Positions 1-9,203 of a stretch of DNA of 64,000 nt are shown here, piece by piece. Both the position numbers and the translations under genes were made by a program. How positions within the stretch are numbered: the stretch's first letter is position 1; each line of letters begins with the position of its first letter. Source of the DNA: Zhihengliuella halotolerans (GTDB taxonomy: Bacteria; Actinomycetota; Actinomycetes; Actinomycetales; Micrococcaceae); the NCBI RefSeq assembly GCF_004217565.1, contig NZ_SHLA01000001.1, positions 1,240,001-1,304,000 on the forward strand, written 5' to 3'. The notes below the pieces were generated by a model that ran no database searches, was not told the DNA's origin, and worked only from the letters and a program-made list of their open reading frames with translations.

Positions 1-1637
1 CCGATGCTTCGCGTCGCGGTCGTGACGACAAGTTCGGGTTCCATCTCGGCGATCCGGCGAGTCGCCTCACGGTTCCACTCGCCACATGAATCGTCGCGGT
101 ATCCGTTCTCGACGCCTGGCGTGCTCCAAGGGCAACTGCTCTTGGTCATCGAGACGATCCGTATGGGGTGGTCTTCGGCGATCGTTTCGAGGGCAGGCAG
201 CCAGTGGGCGGAATGGCTGCCACCGACGAGGACAACGGTCCGCTCCGAGTCAGCGGCACCGTAGACGCATTCGACGACGGCGGGGTCTTCAATGTCCTGG
301 TGGCACCCGTCGTCGTACATCGCCGGGTTGTCGAGCGGTACCGCGACAAGGTCCGGCACGACTGGTTCTTCCAGGGACGTCCTGCCATTCTCGGACACGA
401 AACTCCGGGCCCCCTGCGACGTGGCCGTGTCCGTTGACGCATTCGGAACTGCGACGGCGAGGTACGACCAGCCCTGGATGCCGAGGACCAGGACGAGGAT
501 CGTCGCTCCGCCAAGGAGCAGCCGGCCGGCCGAACCGACGCGTTTGTCCTTCAAGCGCCGCCAGACGGGCCGTTCCACGAAACGGGCGGTCAGTGCGGAA
601 AGCCCGATGGCGGCGGCGATGATCACGACGCCCCAGATCGGATGTACACGGTCCACACCCATCAAGGCCAAGCTGAAGACCAGCAAGGGCCAGTGCCAGA
701 GATAGATGCCGTAGGAGACCCCGCCGAGCCAGACCATGGCTGGATGGGACAGGAATCGATCCGCACCGTACCGTCCGTAACCCCCCGAGCCGACGATCAC
801 CAGCACCGCGCCCAGAGCGGGAACGAGGGCTACGTAGCCTGGAAAACTCGTGGAGACCGGTAGCAGAAGCCCGCTGGAGACGACGATGGCCAAGCCGGTC
901 CAGACGGCGACGGCCCCGCCCCTGCCGACCAGCGCGCGCCGGACCACCAGGGCCACCAGGCCGCCGAGCGCGAACTCCCAGACTCGAGTTCCGGTGTGGA
1001 AGTAAGCAACCGGCTGATCGACGGCGGTGTAGTAGATCGAGAAGGCCAGGGAGACCACGAAGAGCGTGCCAAGCGACCAGACGAGGAGCCGGTACGTCGA
1101 GATGGCGAGGTGCCGCGACGCGAAAAGGACGAGAGCGAAGACCACGGCCCAGATGGCGTAGAACTGACCCTGGATCGACATCGCCCAGAAGTGCTGAACG
1201 GGGCTCGATCCCTCCCCTTGCGCGAGATAGTCCGTCGCCTTGGCGATCAGCGCCCAGTTCTCCCCGTACAGCGCCGAGGCCGTGATCTCGTCCCACGCGG
1301 CCAAGCGCCGGGCCGGCGGTAGAAGGACCAGCGACGCGGCGAACACGACGGCGAGGACCGTCAGTGCATGAGGCAGCAGGCGCGTGGCCAAGCGGCTGAA
1401 GAATCCTGAATAGGAGATGCGCCCCTCACGGGTGAGCATCGTGTAGAGCGTGGTGGTGATCAGGAACCCGGCGACCACGAAGAAGACGTCGACACCGCCG
1501 GAAACTCGACCCAGGTAGATGTGATAGACCGCCACGAGAATCGACGCCACCGCACGGAGTCCCTCGATCTCAGGGCGAAAACGCTTGTCGATCGATGGCA
1601 GGGCAGAACTGACCGCCTGCCTGGTGTCCAAGGCCAC
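1..1637 (-). CDS. Acyltransferase-3 / SGNH O-acyltransferase (OafA type), 3' end beyond window
   Basis: Integral membrane O-acyltransferase predicted to move acyl (probably acetyl) groups onto a surface glycan. I read the frame directly: GTG start at 1637, with GGAGGGGG about seven bases upstream, then FRPEIEGLRAVA, GGVDVFFVVAGFL and a run of hydrophobic helices typical of acyltransferase-3 up to about residue 350. VQHFWAMSIQGQFY is the family's conserved mid-domain block. A periplasmic SGNH-type domain follows; its nucleophile block reads VLVGGSHSAHW with Ser about residue 474. This is GGSH instead of the usual GDSH. About 545 codons are visible and the frame is open at base 1, so the C-terminus is missing. 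It lies 75 bp downstream of a paralogue on the same strand and probably ends the LCP-glycosyltransferase operon. Family assignment is firm; the acyl donor and the glycan are unknown. Confidence 0.88.
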   Translation of the reverse strand, partial: MALDTRQAVSSALPSIDKRFRPEIEGLRAVASILVAVYHIYLGRVSGGVDVFFVVAGFLITTTLYTMLTREGRISYSGFFSRLATRLLPHALTVLAVVFAASLVLLPPARRLAAWDEITASALYGENWALIAKATDYLAQGEGSSPVQHFWAMSIQGQFYAIWAVVFALVLFASRHLAISTYRLLVWSLGTLFVVSLAFSIYYTAVDQPVAYFHTGTRVWEFALGGLVALVVRRALVGRGGAVAVWTGLAIVVSSGLLLPVSTSFPGYVALVPALGAVLVIVGSGGYGRYGADRFLSHPAMVWLGGVSYGIYLWHWPLLVFSLALMGVDRVHPIWGVVIIAAAIGLSALTARFVERPVWRRLKDKRVGSAGRLLLGGATILVLVLGIQGWSYLAVAVPNASTDTATSQGARSFVSENGRTSLEEPVVPDLVAVPLDNPAMYDDGCHQDIEDPAVVECVYGAADSERTVVLVGGSHSAHWLPALETIAEDHPIRIVSMTKSSCPWSTPGVENGYRDDSCGEWNREATRRIAEMEPELVVTTATRSI

Positions 1638-1712
1638 CTAGTTCCCCCTCCGGTTTCTTCTGCGTCAAGAATATCAGTCGACGCACGCCGGAGAGCTCGC
1701 CCTGTCGGCCTG

Positions 1713-3815
1713 CTAGAGGACCCCTGATTCCTTGAAACGCTTGGCGATTTCGGGGGCGAGGTTCTCCGCGTAGGTGTGCGAGATGTGACTCTTGTCGTAG
1801 TAGGTCACGATGCCGCCGATGAGGGCGTGGCAGGAGTCGTCCCGGCAGAAGAAGTCTTTCGTCTCGATGAAGTGGAACCGCTCATCGTCGATTCCCTCGG
1901 CGGCCGCTCGAAGATTCTGGGTCCGGGGGAATGACTTTTCTTCACTGAGGGAACAGAGCTCCACGTCGTCAGGGTTCTCGGCCACGCAGGTCGGCCCGTC
2001 GACCTCCCCTTGCTCGAGACGCGGGATCTCACCCAGCACGACAACGTCCTTGCCCCGGGCCATCCACGTTGACCAGGGTTCGATGAAGCCTTCCTTGGTC
2101 GGGTCCTCGAAGTCCTGTCCCGCCCCATTGACGTAGTCGCGGTCGGTCTGGTTCGCTCCCACGACCACGACGTCGATGGAGTCGTCGCCTGCGATCTTGT
2201 CGACGATCTGGCGGTTGGACTCGGTGCAGAGCTCGTTGAGCTCTTGGTCTCGCCCGTCCGCCTCAGCCGCGAGGTCGGCGACGTTCGGTGTGCATCCACT
2301 GCGTGTGTAGACCTCGAGTGCGATGTTCTCCTTGTGCGCCATGCTGTTCAAAGCCGGCAGCCACTGCGTCCCGTGGGAATCGCCGAACACGGCCATGACT
2401 TTATCCGCAGACTCCCGATCGACTCCGAGGCGGCAGTCAGGAAGGCCCTCGGCGTCCATTTCGGCCTGACAGTCCGGGAACGCGGGTTCCTTCGCCTGCT
2501 GCGCGACCACCTCGACAGCGGGGTTCGGATCTTTGTCGCCCGCAAGTGGGTCGCACTCTTCCGGGTTCAACATTGCTTGGTAGCCGTAGCAAGCGCTGGC
2601 GGTCGAGACCGCGTCGGACTGACGCACGGCGGATGCGCCGGTGGGCATCAGGAGAGCCAGCACGGTGATGAACGCCATGCCGGAGGCGGCCATGGTGTAG
2701 GTTCGCGGGCTACTGGCCAGCAGCCGGCTTCTTCGCCACGGGTCCTCGACTGTGATCTTGGAGGCCCAGGAGAGGAGGACGACGCCGGCGATCAGCACGA
2801 TCTTGCCCTGCCAGGTTTCAGCGGCTTCCCACGCGTAGGGGGCCAGCAGCACTACCGGCCAGTGCCAGAGATATATCGCGTAGGAGAGATCTCCGCCGAC
2901 CGTGGCCGGGCGGCGCGAGAGCCACCAGTAGATCCCACTGAAGCGCTCTCGACCGCCGCAGGCGAGCAGCGCAACCGTTCCGAGGACGGGGAGCAACGCT
3001 GTATACCCGGGGAACGGCGTCGCCGCCGAATACAGCACACCCGAGATCACGATCGCGGCGAAGCCCGCCCAGCCGATGAGATTCGCGAGCCGCCCGTGGT
3101 ATTGCCGCCCCATGAGGGCAAGAGCCACCACCGCGCCGGCGACGAACTCCCAGATGCGGGTCGGCGTGACGAAGTAGGCCTGAGCCGGATCATAGGCGGT
3201 GAAGGCGATGGAGAAGACGAGCGAGGCCAGGCCGAGCAGCGCGAGCGCGGTGATCATGACGCGGCGCAGGCGATCCGGGCTGGGGCGTCCCCGCCGCGAC
3301 ACCAGCCAGTAGACGATGAAGAGCAACAGCGGCCAGAGCACGTAGAACTGCTCCTCGACCGAGAGGGTCCAGAAGTGCTGGACCGCTGTGGCGGCGTCGT
3401 CTTGGGCGGAGTAGTCGACGGCGTCCGAGGCGAGCAGCCAGTTCTGCACGTAGAACGCCGATCCCATGACCTGCCGGTACGTCGCCTGCCAGAGCGTCGC
3501 CGGGAGAAGGATCACCGCCGCGATGGACGTGAGGATCAGGACCAGGAAGCTCAGTGGCAACAAGCGCCGGATACGACGCGCCCAGAACTTTCCGAGGTTC
3601 ACATGACCCTCGCGGACGATCTCCCGATAGAGGTGGGAGGTGATGAGGTAGCCGGAGATCACGAAGAAGATATCGACGCCAACGAATCCACCGGAGAGGT
3701 GCCACGGCCAGAAGTGGTAGAGGACCACCAAGGCGACTGCCAGAGTACGCAGACCCTGGATCTCAGGTTGAAATCCCGTAGTCAACCGAGTGTCCGCCGC
3801 GGAAAGCGTGCTCAC
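1713..3815 (-). CDS. Acyltransferase-3 / SGNH O-acyltransferase (OafA type)
   Basis: A 700-residue membrane acyltransferase, complete here. Residues 1-360 form the acyltransferase-3 domain: QPEIQGLRTLAVALVVLYHF, GGFVGVDIFFVISGYLI, then VQHFWTLSVEEQFYVLWPLL and about ten hydrophobic segments. After a last helix near 380-400 comes a soluble SGNH hydrolase-like domain with VMAVFGDSHGTQW (Ser about 480) and a late D-x-x-H-like block, YYDKSHISHTYA. In characterised relatives the membrane part passes an acyl group across the membrane and the SGNH part transfers it to sugar. GTG start at 3815 with AAGGAG upstream; the start overlaps the stop of the preceding glycosyltransferase (GTGA), so the two are translationally coupled. 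It is a paralogue of the truncated gene next to it but keeps the canonical GDSH block. Confidence 0.9.
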   Translation of the reverse strand: MSTLSAADTRLTTGFQPEIQGLRTLAVALVVLYHFWPWHLSGGFVGVDIFFVISGYLITSHLYREIVREGHVNLGKFWARRIRRLLPLSFLVLILTSIAAVILLPATLWQATYRQVMGSAFYVQNWLLASDAVDYSAQDDAATAVQHFWTLSVEEQFYVLWPLLLFIVYWLVSRRGRPSPDRLRRVMITALALLGLASLVFSIAFTAYDPAQAYFVTPTRIWEFVAGAVVALALMGRQYHGRLANLIGWAGFAAIVISGVLYSAATPFPGYTALLPVLGTVALLACGGRERFSGIYWWLSRRPATVGGDLSYAIYLWHWPVVLLAPYAWEAAETWQGKIVLIAGVVLLSWASKITVEDPWRRSRLLASSPRTYTMAASGMAFITVLALLMPTGASAVRQSDAVSTASACYGYQAMLNPEECDPLAGDKDPNPAVEVVAQQAKEPAFPDCQAEMDAEGLPDCRLGVDRESADKVMAVFGDSHGTQWLPALNSMAHKENIALEVYTRSGCTPNVADLAAEADGRDQELNELCTESNRQIVDKIAGDDSIDVVVVGANQTDRDYVNGAGQDFEDPTKEGFIEPWSTWMARGKDVVVLGEIPRLEQGEVDGPTCVAENPDDVELCSLSEEKSFPRTQNLRAAAEGIDDERFHFIETKDFFCRDDSCHALIGGIVTYYDKSHISHTYAENLAPEIAKRFKESGVL

Positions 3816-5644
3816 CGACCAGTCTCCTTCTCCTCAGGAATATCCGACTGGGTGATGTTACCGGCCTGACCTGTGGATTCGGTGGATCGAATCTGATGGT
3901 AGAGGCGGCCGTACTTCCGCGCGTTCGCGATCCAGGTCCTGTCCTCGAGGGCCCATGTCCGTCCCGCCTGGCCGAGTTCGCGGGCGAGCTCGGGGTCGTC
4001 GAGCACGTGGGCCAGTTTCGCGGCCAGATCGTTGACGTCCTCGGAGGTGAAGAGCGCGCCGGTGACCCCGTCGTGCACGAGTTCGGCAAGTGCCGGCAGA
4101 TCCGAGGCCACCACGGGCCGGGCGCTGGCCGATGCCTCGACGGGCTTGAGCGGGGTCACCCGCCGGGTGACCTCCAAGTCCTTGCGCGGGACGACGAACA
4201 CGTCGAGCGCCTGGTGGTAGATGTGCGCCTGGCTGCGCGGCACTCGTCCCGGGAAGTCGACACGGTCGGACACGCCGAGGCGTTCAGCCTGACGCTTCAG
4301 CGACGGCAGCGCGACTCCGTCGCCGGCGATCAGGAGGCGGAGGCCGGGCCGGTCGGGCGCGATCAGAGCGAACGCGGCGACGAGGTCGTCGAGGCCCTCA
4401 TAGGCCACGATGCTCGACACCGTGCCGATGTAGTTGCTTTCGGGGTTCAGGCCAAGGCGCATGCGGGCTTCGCGCTGGGAGCTCGGTTCGGTGAGGAAGG
4501 CCTCCCCGACCGCGTTCGGGCAGATTTCGATCCTGGCGGGATCGACGCCCTGGGCCACGAGCTCGTCCCGCATGGCGGCCCCGAGAGTGACGACGGCGTC
4601 CGCGGCCCGAGCGACCTCGGCCTCGCGCTCCTTGAACAGGGCGTAGCGTTCGGAGTCTTTGGCCGCCTCGCCGCGAGTCGAGGCCCAGGTGTCGGCCAGC
4701 TGGCCGCGCACCTCATAAACCCACTCGATGCCGTAGGCCTCGGCCACAGCCCGGACGACGAGCCCGTTCACGAAGTGCGTGGTCGTGTGCAGCACGGCCG
4801 GTCGGAAACGCTCCACCAGACGGGCCAACTCGACGGCCTGCTGCTGCAGCCGCGCGTCGAAGCCGTGAGCGAGCCGCTGCGGCAGGATGCGCTGGTAGGT
4901 GATCCCGTCGATCGTGTCCTGCTTCGCGGCGAGCGGCTTGCCCACCTGGACCGGGTATCCGAGCCGGGTCGCGGCCATCACGTCCCAGCCGGCGTCGCGC
5001 AGGGCGACGAGAATCGAGTGCGTGCGCTGGGCGTAGCCGCTGCCGGTGTGCGGCAGGGAGTTGGTGGCCAGGTGCAGGACGCGCTGCGGGAGCGGCGCGT
5101 ACCCGGGCTGCGCGTCCAACCGCGGAGTCTCACCCGAAAAGGTGCGCAGTTCGGCGCGGTACCGCTCGCACAGGGTGGCCGCGCCGTCGTCGTACGCCTC
5201 CGTGGAGGTGAAAGGTTCGAGCAGGCCGACGGCCGCGGACATTTCACCACGGTGCCACGCCAGCCGGGCGCGAGCGGCGGCGATGGCGGCCGACGGCGGC
5301 AGGTCGGCGAGCAGGCCCTCAGCAAGGTCCGCGTGGCCCACGGCGGTGGCAATGTCGGCGAGGCGGCGGGCCTGCACGTGGCTCAGGCCGTGAGCGCGTG
5401 CCCGTTCGATGCGTTCGACGACGCCGTGGTCGTCGCCGCGGACGGCCGCGGCGACACCGCCAAGCACCGACGCGTCGTCGGTGCAGACGCGCCCGACGGC
5501 GCGGGCGAGCGCGTTGACCGGCCCGGCGGGCAGCCGGCGGGAGATCTGGAGCCCCAACACGACGGGGTCGTCGCCGAGATGCTCGCGGACCGTGCGCAGG
5601 GTCAGGCCGAGGTTCGAGGCCAGGTCCTTGGCGGTGGGGGTCAT
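3812..5644 (-). CDS. GT4-family glycosyltransferase with N-terminal helical extension
   Basis: Probable cytoplasmic retaining glycosyltransferase of 610 residues. The C-terminal ~400 residues have the GT-B, GT4 pattern: VLHLATNSLPHTGSGYAQRT near the start of the first Rossmann domain, WVYEVRGQLADTWAS, PNAVGEAF, GTVSSIVAYEGLDDL, FPGRVP and an acidic donor-site region TPLKPVEASASARPVVASD. Residues 1-190 are helix-rich with alanine repeats and resemble tandem helical hairpins; their role is unknown. ATG start at 5644 overlaps the stop of the upstream glycosyltransferase, and its own stop overlaps the acyltransferase start. It is a clear paralogue of the gene at 27305-29044, sharing VLHTTTHFVNGLVVRAVA and VFVVPRKD. 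Sugar donor and acceptor cannot be told from sequence. Confidence 0.88.
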   Translation of the reverse strand: MTPTAKDLASNLGLTLRTVREHLGDDPVVLGLQISRRLPAGPVNALARAVGRVCTDDASVLGGVAAAVRGDDHGVVERIERARAHGLSHVQARRLADIATAVGHADLAEGLLADLPPSAAIAAARARLAWHRGEMSAAVGLLEPFTSTEAYDDGAATLCERYRAELRTFSGETPRLDAQPGYAPLPQRVLHLATNSLPHTGSGYAQRTHSILVALRDAGWDVMAATRLGYPVQVGKPLAAKQDTIDGITYQRILPQRLAHGFDARLQQQAVELARLVERFRPAVLHTTTHFVNGLVVRAVAEAYGIEWVYEVRGQLADTWASTRGEAAKDSERYALFKEREAEVARAADAVVTLGAAMRDELVAQGVDPARIEICPNAVGEAFLTEPSSQREARMRLGLNPESNYIGTVSSIVAYEGLDDLVAAFALIAPDRPGLRLLIAGDGVALPSLKRQAERLGVSDRVDFPGRVPRSQAHIYHQALDVFVVPRKDLEVTRRVTPLKPVEASASARPVVASDLPALAELVHDGVTGALFTSEDVNDLAAKLAHVLDDPELARELGQAGRTWALEDRTWIANARKYGRLYHQIRSTESTGQAGNITQSDIPEEKETGR

Positions 5645-6882
5645 CCGTTGTTCCTCGTCTTCGCTCTTCTACGTCCGGGTGCCGAACTGTCGCCGGCGAT
5701 CTCCTGCACCAGGTCGGCGAAGTCCTCGCCGAGCGGACCCAGGTTGCGGTGCCGTGCGACCCATTGCCGGCCTGCGTCTCCGACGCGCAGCCGCTCGGGC
5801 CGGGCGTGCAGGTCGCGCCAGAGCGCGGCGATTGCATCGGGGTCGGCGGGCACGACGTCGGCTCCCCCGGCCTCGGCGAGGATCTCGGCCGCCTCGCCGC
5901 GGACAACGGCGGTGATGTGCTTCCCGACGGCGAGCAGCTCATAGGTCTTCGAAGGGATGGTCCAGTCGAAGCTGGGCCAGTCGTCGCGCAACGAGACCAC
6001 CGTGGTGTCGGCCCAGTCGTACTGGGCCAGGGTCTGCGCGTCGTGGGTCGCGTCCAGGAATTCGACGACGGCACCGGTGGCCCCCGCGTGTTCTAGCAGC
6101 GCCCGCTTCCGCGTGCCGGTTCCGACGAGCCGCAGGTGCACGTCAGTGCCGCACGCCCGTGCGGCGTCGATCAGAACCTCGAGGCCCTGGCTCTCGCCGT
6201 GGTTTCCAAGGTAGAGCACCCGCAGCGGGCGCTCGGGTGTCGCGGAGGACGGCTCGACCAGTGGCGGCATGCGGTTCTTCAGCACCCCGTTGGGAACAAC
6301 CTCGACCCGGCGGGCCCCGCGCTCGCGCAGGAGCTCTGCGAATCCGCTGGTCACCGAGACCACGGCCTCGGCGCGGCGCTGAACGAATGCCACGACGGTC
6401 TCCATAACCCCGGGCTTGTCCGACGTGACGACCTCGGCATCGCGTGCCAGGTCCGGCCAGGCATCGCGCATGTCGACGATCAGGGGCCGGCGCCACAAGC
6501 GGGAGACGGCGTAGCCGGCGGCGATGTTCGGCAGGGCCGGGACCGTGACCACGACGACGTCGGCTCGGCCGGCCAGCAGCGCCCGCGGAACAGCCAGCAC
6601 CGAGCTGGCGACGTTGGAGACGAGCTTGCTCAGGCGGGATTCGGTGTGTCGGACCAGCGGGACGCGCAGAATCCGCTCGCCGTGCCGGCCACTTTCGCGG
6701 CGCAGGGCGCGACCGTACTCCGAAGCCGTCACCTGCGCGGGGGTTCGCTCCGGGTGGGCCACGGGCACGACGACGTCCACGTCCCAGCCGCGCGCGCGGA
6801 ACACGGAAACAAAGGCGTTCCATCGCCGCTGCGGGGCGGTGACCTCTGGATCGTAGGAGTGCGTCAGGAGCAGAACTTTCAC
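5641..6882 (-). CDS. GT4-family glycosyltransferase
   Basis: A 413-residue GT-B glycosyltransferase. The start MKVLLLTHSYDPEVTAPQRR is the usual first strand and glycine loop of GT4 enzymes acting on lipid-linked or polymer acceptors. VVPNGV, RVLYLGNHGESQGLEVLIDA and the donor-binding region SFDWTIPSKTYELLAVG follow. GTG start at 6882, five bases after the LCP stop, with GGGAG upstream. The stop overlaps the next gene's ATG by four bases. Order in the operon (LCP, GT, GT, acyltransferases) suggests it adds a sugar to the polymer that the LCP protein later anchors. Family is certain; specificity is not. Confidence 0.88.
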   Translation of the reverse strand: MKVLLLTHSYDPEVTAPQRRWNAFVSVFRARGWDVDVVVPVAHPERTPAQVTASEYGRALRRESGRHGERILRVPLVRHTESRLSKLVSNVASSVLAVPRALLAGRADVVVVTVPALPNIAAGYAVSRLWRRPLIVDMRDAWPDLARDAEVVTSDKPGVMETVVAFVQRRAEAVVSVTSGFAELLRERGARRVEVVPNGVLKNRMPPLVEPSSATPERPLRVLYLGNHGESQGLEVLIDAARACGTDVHLRLVGTGTRKRALLEHAGATGAVVEFLDATHDAQTLAQYDWADTTVVSLRDDWPSFDWTIPSKTYELLAVGKHITAVVRGEAAEILAEAGGADVVPADPDAIAALWRDLHARPERLRVGDAGRQWVARHRNLGPLGEDFADLVQEIAGDSSAPGRRRAKTRNNG

Positions 6883-6887
6883 GGGCT

Positions 6888-8018
6888 CTACTCTCCCACG
6901 CCGGTGCCGTCCTGCGCGGGTGCCTCGCTCGGTGGCGTCTCCGAGGCATCAGCGTCCGATTGCCCGCCGGTGATGGGGTTCCCGTAGGCATTCGTCCAGG
7001 AATCGTTCGCCAGGAAGCCCTCGAGGTCGTCTTCGGTCAGGGCCAGCCGGAGCGCCTCCATGGCCTCCGGGTCCTGGGTGATGATCTCGGCGTTGCCGAT
7101 CTTGGACCCCGGGCCCGTCGGGATGGTGAAGAAATGCACGTCGTTGGCGCGGATGTTCTTGATCGATCCGACCAGACCGGCCATAGCGCTCGAGTCCAAG
7201 GTCTCGTCGACCGTGAGGTACCCGGAGAACTTGTCGACGATGTCGTAGATCCGTACGGGGTTGGAGAGCGTCTCGGCGTTCAGAAATCCGCGCATGACGG
7301 CCTTGATGAAGAGCTGCTGGTTCGCCACGCGCTGGAAGTCGCCCTCGAGGAAGGCCTTGCGCTCGCGCACGAAGCGCAGCGCGTCGTTGCCCTCGAGGTG
7401 GATCTCCCCCTCCTCGAAACACGTCGGGTTGGCATGTCCAGTGCAGAACTCGTTGGGGTTGTCCAGCGTGACTCCCCCGAGTGCCTCGGTCAACGAGCTG
7501 AAGCCCTCGAAGTCGACGGAGACGACGTTGTCGATGCGAACTCCGACCAGCTCCTCCATGGTGTCGACCACCAGCGGGTAGCCGCCCAGGTTCAGGGCTG
7601 CATTGACCTTGCGTTCGCCGTGGCCCGGGATCTCGACCCAGAGGTCGCGGACCATGGACATGACGTAGACGTCTTCGCGGTCCTCCGGGATGTGCACGAT
7701 CATCATGGTGTCCGAGCGCTGACCGTCCTCGCCCTTGACGTCGGCGACGTCGTTGCCCTCGCCGCGGGAGTCGGTGCCGAGCAGCAGGATGTTCCGCGGC
7801 CCGTCGATCTCCTCGATCGGCCGGCTCGCGATACCGGCGTCGACCGTCTGGGTCTTGGTGTTGAACGTGTTCATCAGGCTGTACACGTAGCCCCCGGCAG
7901 CCACAGCGACGATGAGGACGACGGCGAGGCTGACGAAAAGCGCAACGCGACCGCGGTGGCGCCGGGGCACCGCCTGATGGCGCGGCGTGTACTCCACCGG
8001 CAGGTCGGAACGTGACAA
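6888..8018 (-). CDS. LytR-CpsA-Psr (LCP) family glycopolymer-peptidoglycan transferase
   Basis: Membrane-anchored enzyme of the LCP family, which moves undecaprenyl-phosphate-linked glycopolymers onto peptidoglycan outside the cell. After a short basic cytoplasmic stretch comes one transmembrane helix (VALFVSLAVVLIVAVAAGGYVY). The LCP core carries the hallmark pieces: ILLLGTDSR, SDTMMIVHIP, VMSMVRDLWVEIPG, KVNAALNLGG and LRFVRERK, whose Arg/Asp residues bind the lipid pyrophosphate in solved structures. I chose the TTG at 8018 because AGGAG sits eight bases upstream. An upstream in-frame GTG at 8108 would add a 30-residue arginine-rich tail that does not look conserved. A paralogue lies at 29207-30259. 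The C-terminal tail is acidic and Ser/Thr/Pro-rich. Confidence 0.9.
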   Translation of the reverse strand: MSRSDLPVEYTPRHQAVPRRHRGRVALFVSLAVVLIVAVAAGGYVYSLMNTFNTKTQTVDAGIASRPIEEIDGPRNILLLGTDSRGEGNDVADVKGEDGQRSDTMMIVHIPEDREDVYVMSMVRDLWVEIPGHGERKVNAALNLGGYPLVVDTMEELVGVRIDNVVSVDFEGFSSLTEALGGVTLDNPNEFCTGHANPTCFEEGEIHLEGNDALRFVRERKAFLEGDFQRVANQQLFIKAVMRGFLNAETLSNPVRIYDIVDKFSGYLTVDETLDSSAMAGLVGSIKNIRANDVHFFTIPTGPGSKIGNAEIITQDPEAMEALRLALTEDDLEGFLANDSWTNAYGNPITGGQSDADASETPPSEAPAQDGTGVGE

Positions 8019-8132
8019 GCTCGAGACTCCTAGGTGCTCGATGACGCAGGCCCGGGAGGAACGCGCGGCCGGCGAAGGCCTGCGCTGGTTCCCCTTGCCA
8101 GCATTCACCGGGTTAAAGCGAACCGTTCTACT

Positions 8133-9182
8133 CTAGACCTTTTTGCTGTGAGAACGCTGCAGGCGGGGTCGGCGCTGGCAGTTGGTGCAGCGGTAAGAGG
8201 ATCGGCCCATGAAGGCCTCCCGGACCATCGGTCGGGCGCATCTCCGGCACGGCTGGCCCTCGCGGCCGTACGCCTGCAGCGAGCGGGCGAAGTAGCCGCT
8301 CTCGCCGTTGACGTTCACGTAGAGCGAGTCGAACGAGGTTCCGCCCTCGTCCAACGCGCGCTGCATGACCTCGATCAGCGCCTCCAGCAGGGCCTCGCTC
8401 TGCGGCCGGCGGAGGCGCGCGGCCGGCTTGTCGTAGTGTAGCCGCGCCTCCCAGAGGGCCTCGTCGGCGTAGATGTTGCCCACGCCGGAGATGACGCCCT
8501 GATCGAGGATCACCCGCTTGATCCCCGTCGTCCGCTCCCGGCCGCCGGGCAGGCGCGTCAACGCGCGGTGGAAGTCGGCCGGCGACCAGGCCGGGTCGAG
8601 CACGTCGCGGGCGATGTGCGCGGCGGCGGCGGGCAGCACCGGAAGCGCGGACCCGAACCCGCCCGGGCCCGCGTCGGATGTTGGGACGAGGTCCGCGACG
8701 TACATGCCGCCGAAGATGCGCTGGTCGACGAAGCGCAGTTCGTCCGGGGTCTCCTCTGACGGGCCGGGGCCGTCGAGGCGCAGACGGACCTTGAGGTGCT
8801 TGGGCTCGGGCAGGTAGGACGACTGCATGAGCAGCTGCCCGCTCATGCCGAGATGGGCGACGAGCGCGCGGCGCGGTACGGGCTCGGCTACTGAGACGGC
8901 GCAATCAACGGCCGTGGAGTCCGCAGCGGCGACGGGGCCGTCAGCAGTAGTGGCGCCTTCCGTGGATCCGGTTGCGCCGGCGAGCGGGAACCAGAGGAAC
9001 TTGCCGCGGCGCACCGCGGCGAGGACCCGGGACCCGGTGAGCTCGGAGACGAAGGAGGCGACGCCGTCGTCGTGCCGGCGCAGCGAGCGCGCGTCGAGGA
9101 CCGTGACCTCGTCGAGGCGGCGGCCGACGACCCAGCGTGCGAGTCCGCGCCGGACGACTTCGGCTTCGGGCAGTTCAGGCAT
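8133..9182 (-). CDS. mutM: Formamidopyrimidine-DNA glycosylase
   Basis: Base-excision repair enzyme that removes 8-oxoguanine and formamidopyrimidines and nicks the abasic site. The start [10 protein letters not shown] gives the catalytic Pro at position 2 and Glu at 3. [24 protein letters not shown] is the conserved helix-two-turns-helix DNA-binding block. The C-terminus holds the zinc finger CRRC...CTNC. At 349 residues it is longer than the usual 270-290; most of the excess is a low-complexity Ala/Thr/Glu-rich insertion at about residues 69-104, and a second spacer lies near 165-180. Both sit between structural elements and the key residues are intact. It follows rnc after 21 bases on the same strand, a conserved pairing in actinobacteria. 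Confidence 0.95.
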   Translation of the reverse strand: MPELPEAEVVRRGLARWVVGRRLDEVTVLDARSLRRHDDGVASFVSELTGSRVLAAVRRGKFLWFPLAGATGSTEGATTADGPVAAADSTAVDCAVSVAEPVPRRALVAHLGMSGQLLMQSSYLPEPKHLKVRLRLDGPGPSEETPDELRFVDQRIFGGMYVADLVPTSDAGPGGFGSALPVLPAAAAHIARDVLDPAWSPADFHRALTRLPGGRERTTGIKRVILDQGVISGVGNIYADEALWEARLHYDKPAARLRRPQSEALLEALIEVMQRALDEGGTSFDSLYVNVNGESGYFARSLQAYGREGQPCRRCARPMVREAFMGRSSYRCTNCQRRPRLQRSHSKKV

Positions 9183-9203
9183 GTGCGCGGCGGTTTCGGG
9201 CCG

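Noticed and set aside
289-1296. 335-codon minus-strand frame
   Set aside because: Arg/Gly-rich frame shifted relative to the acyltransferase gene, which reads cleanly from 1637 in another frame of the same strand.
3896-5944. Long plus-strand open frame (682 codons) opposite two glycosyltransferase genes
   Set aside because: It mirrors the third-position GC bias of the minus-strand genes; the protein is Arg/Gly/Asp/Val-rich with no domain, while the minus strand encodes clear GT4 motifs.
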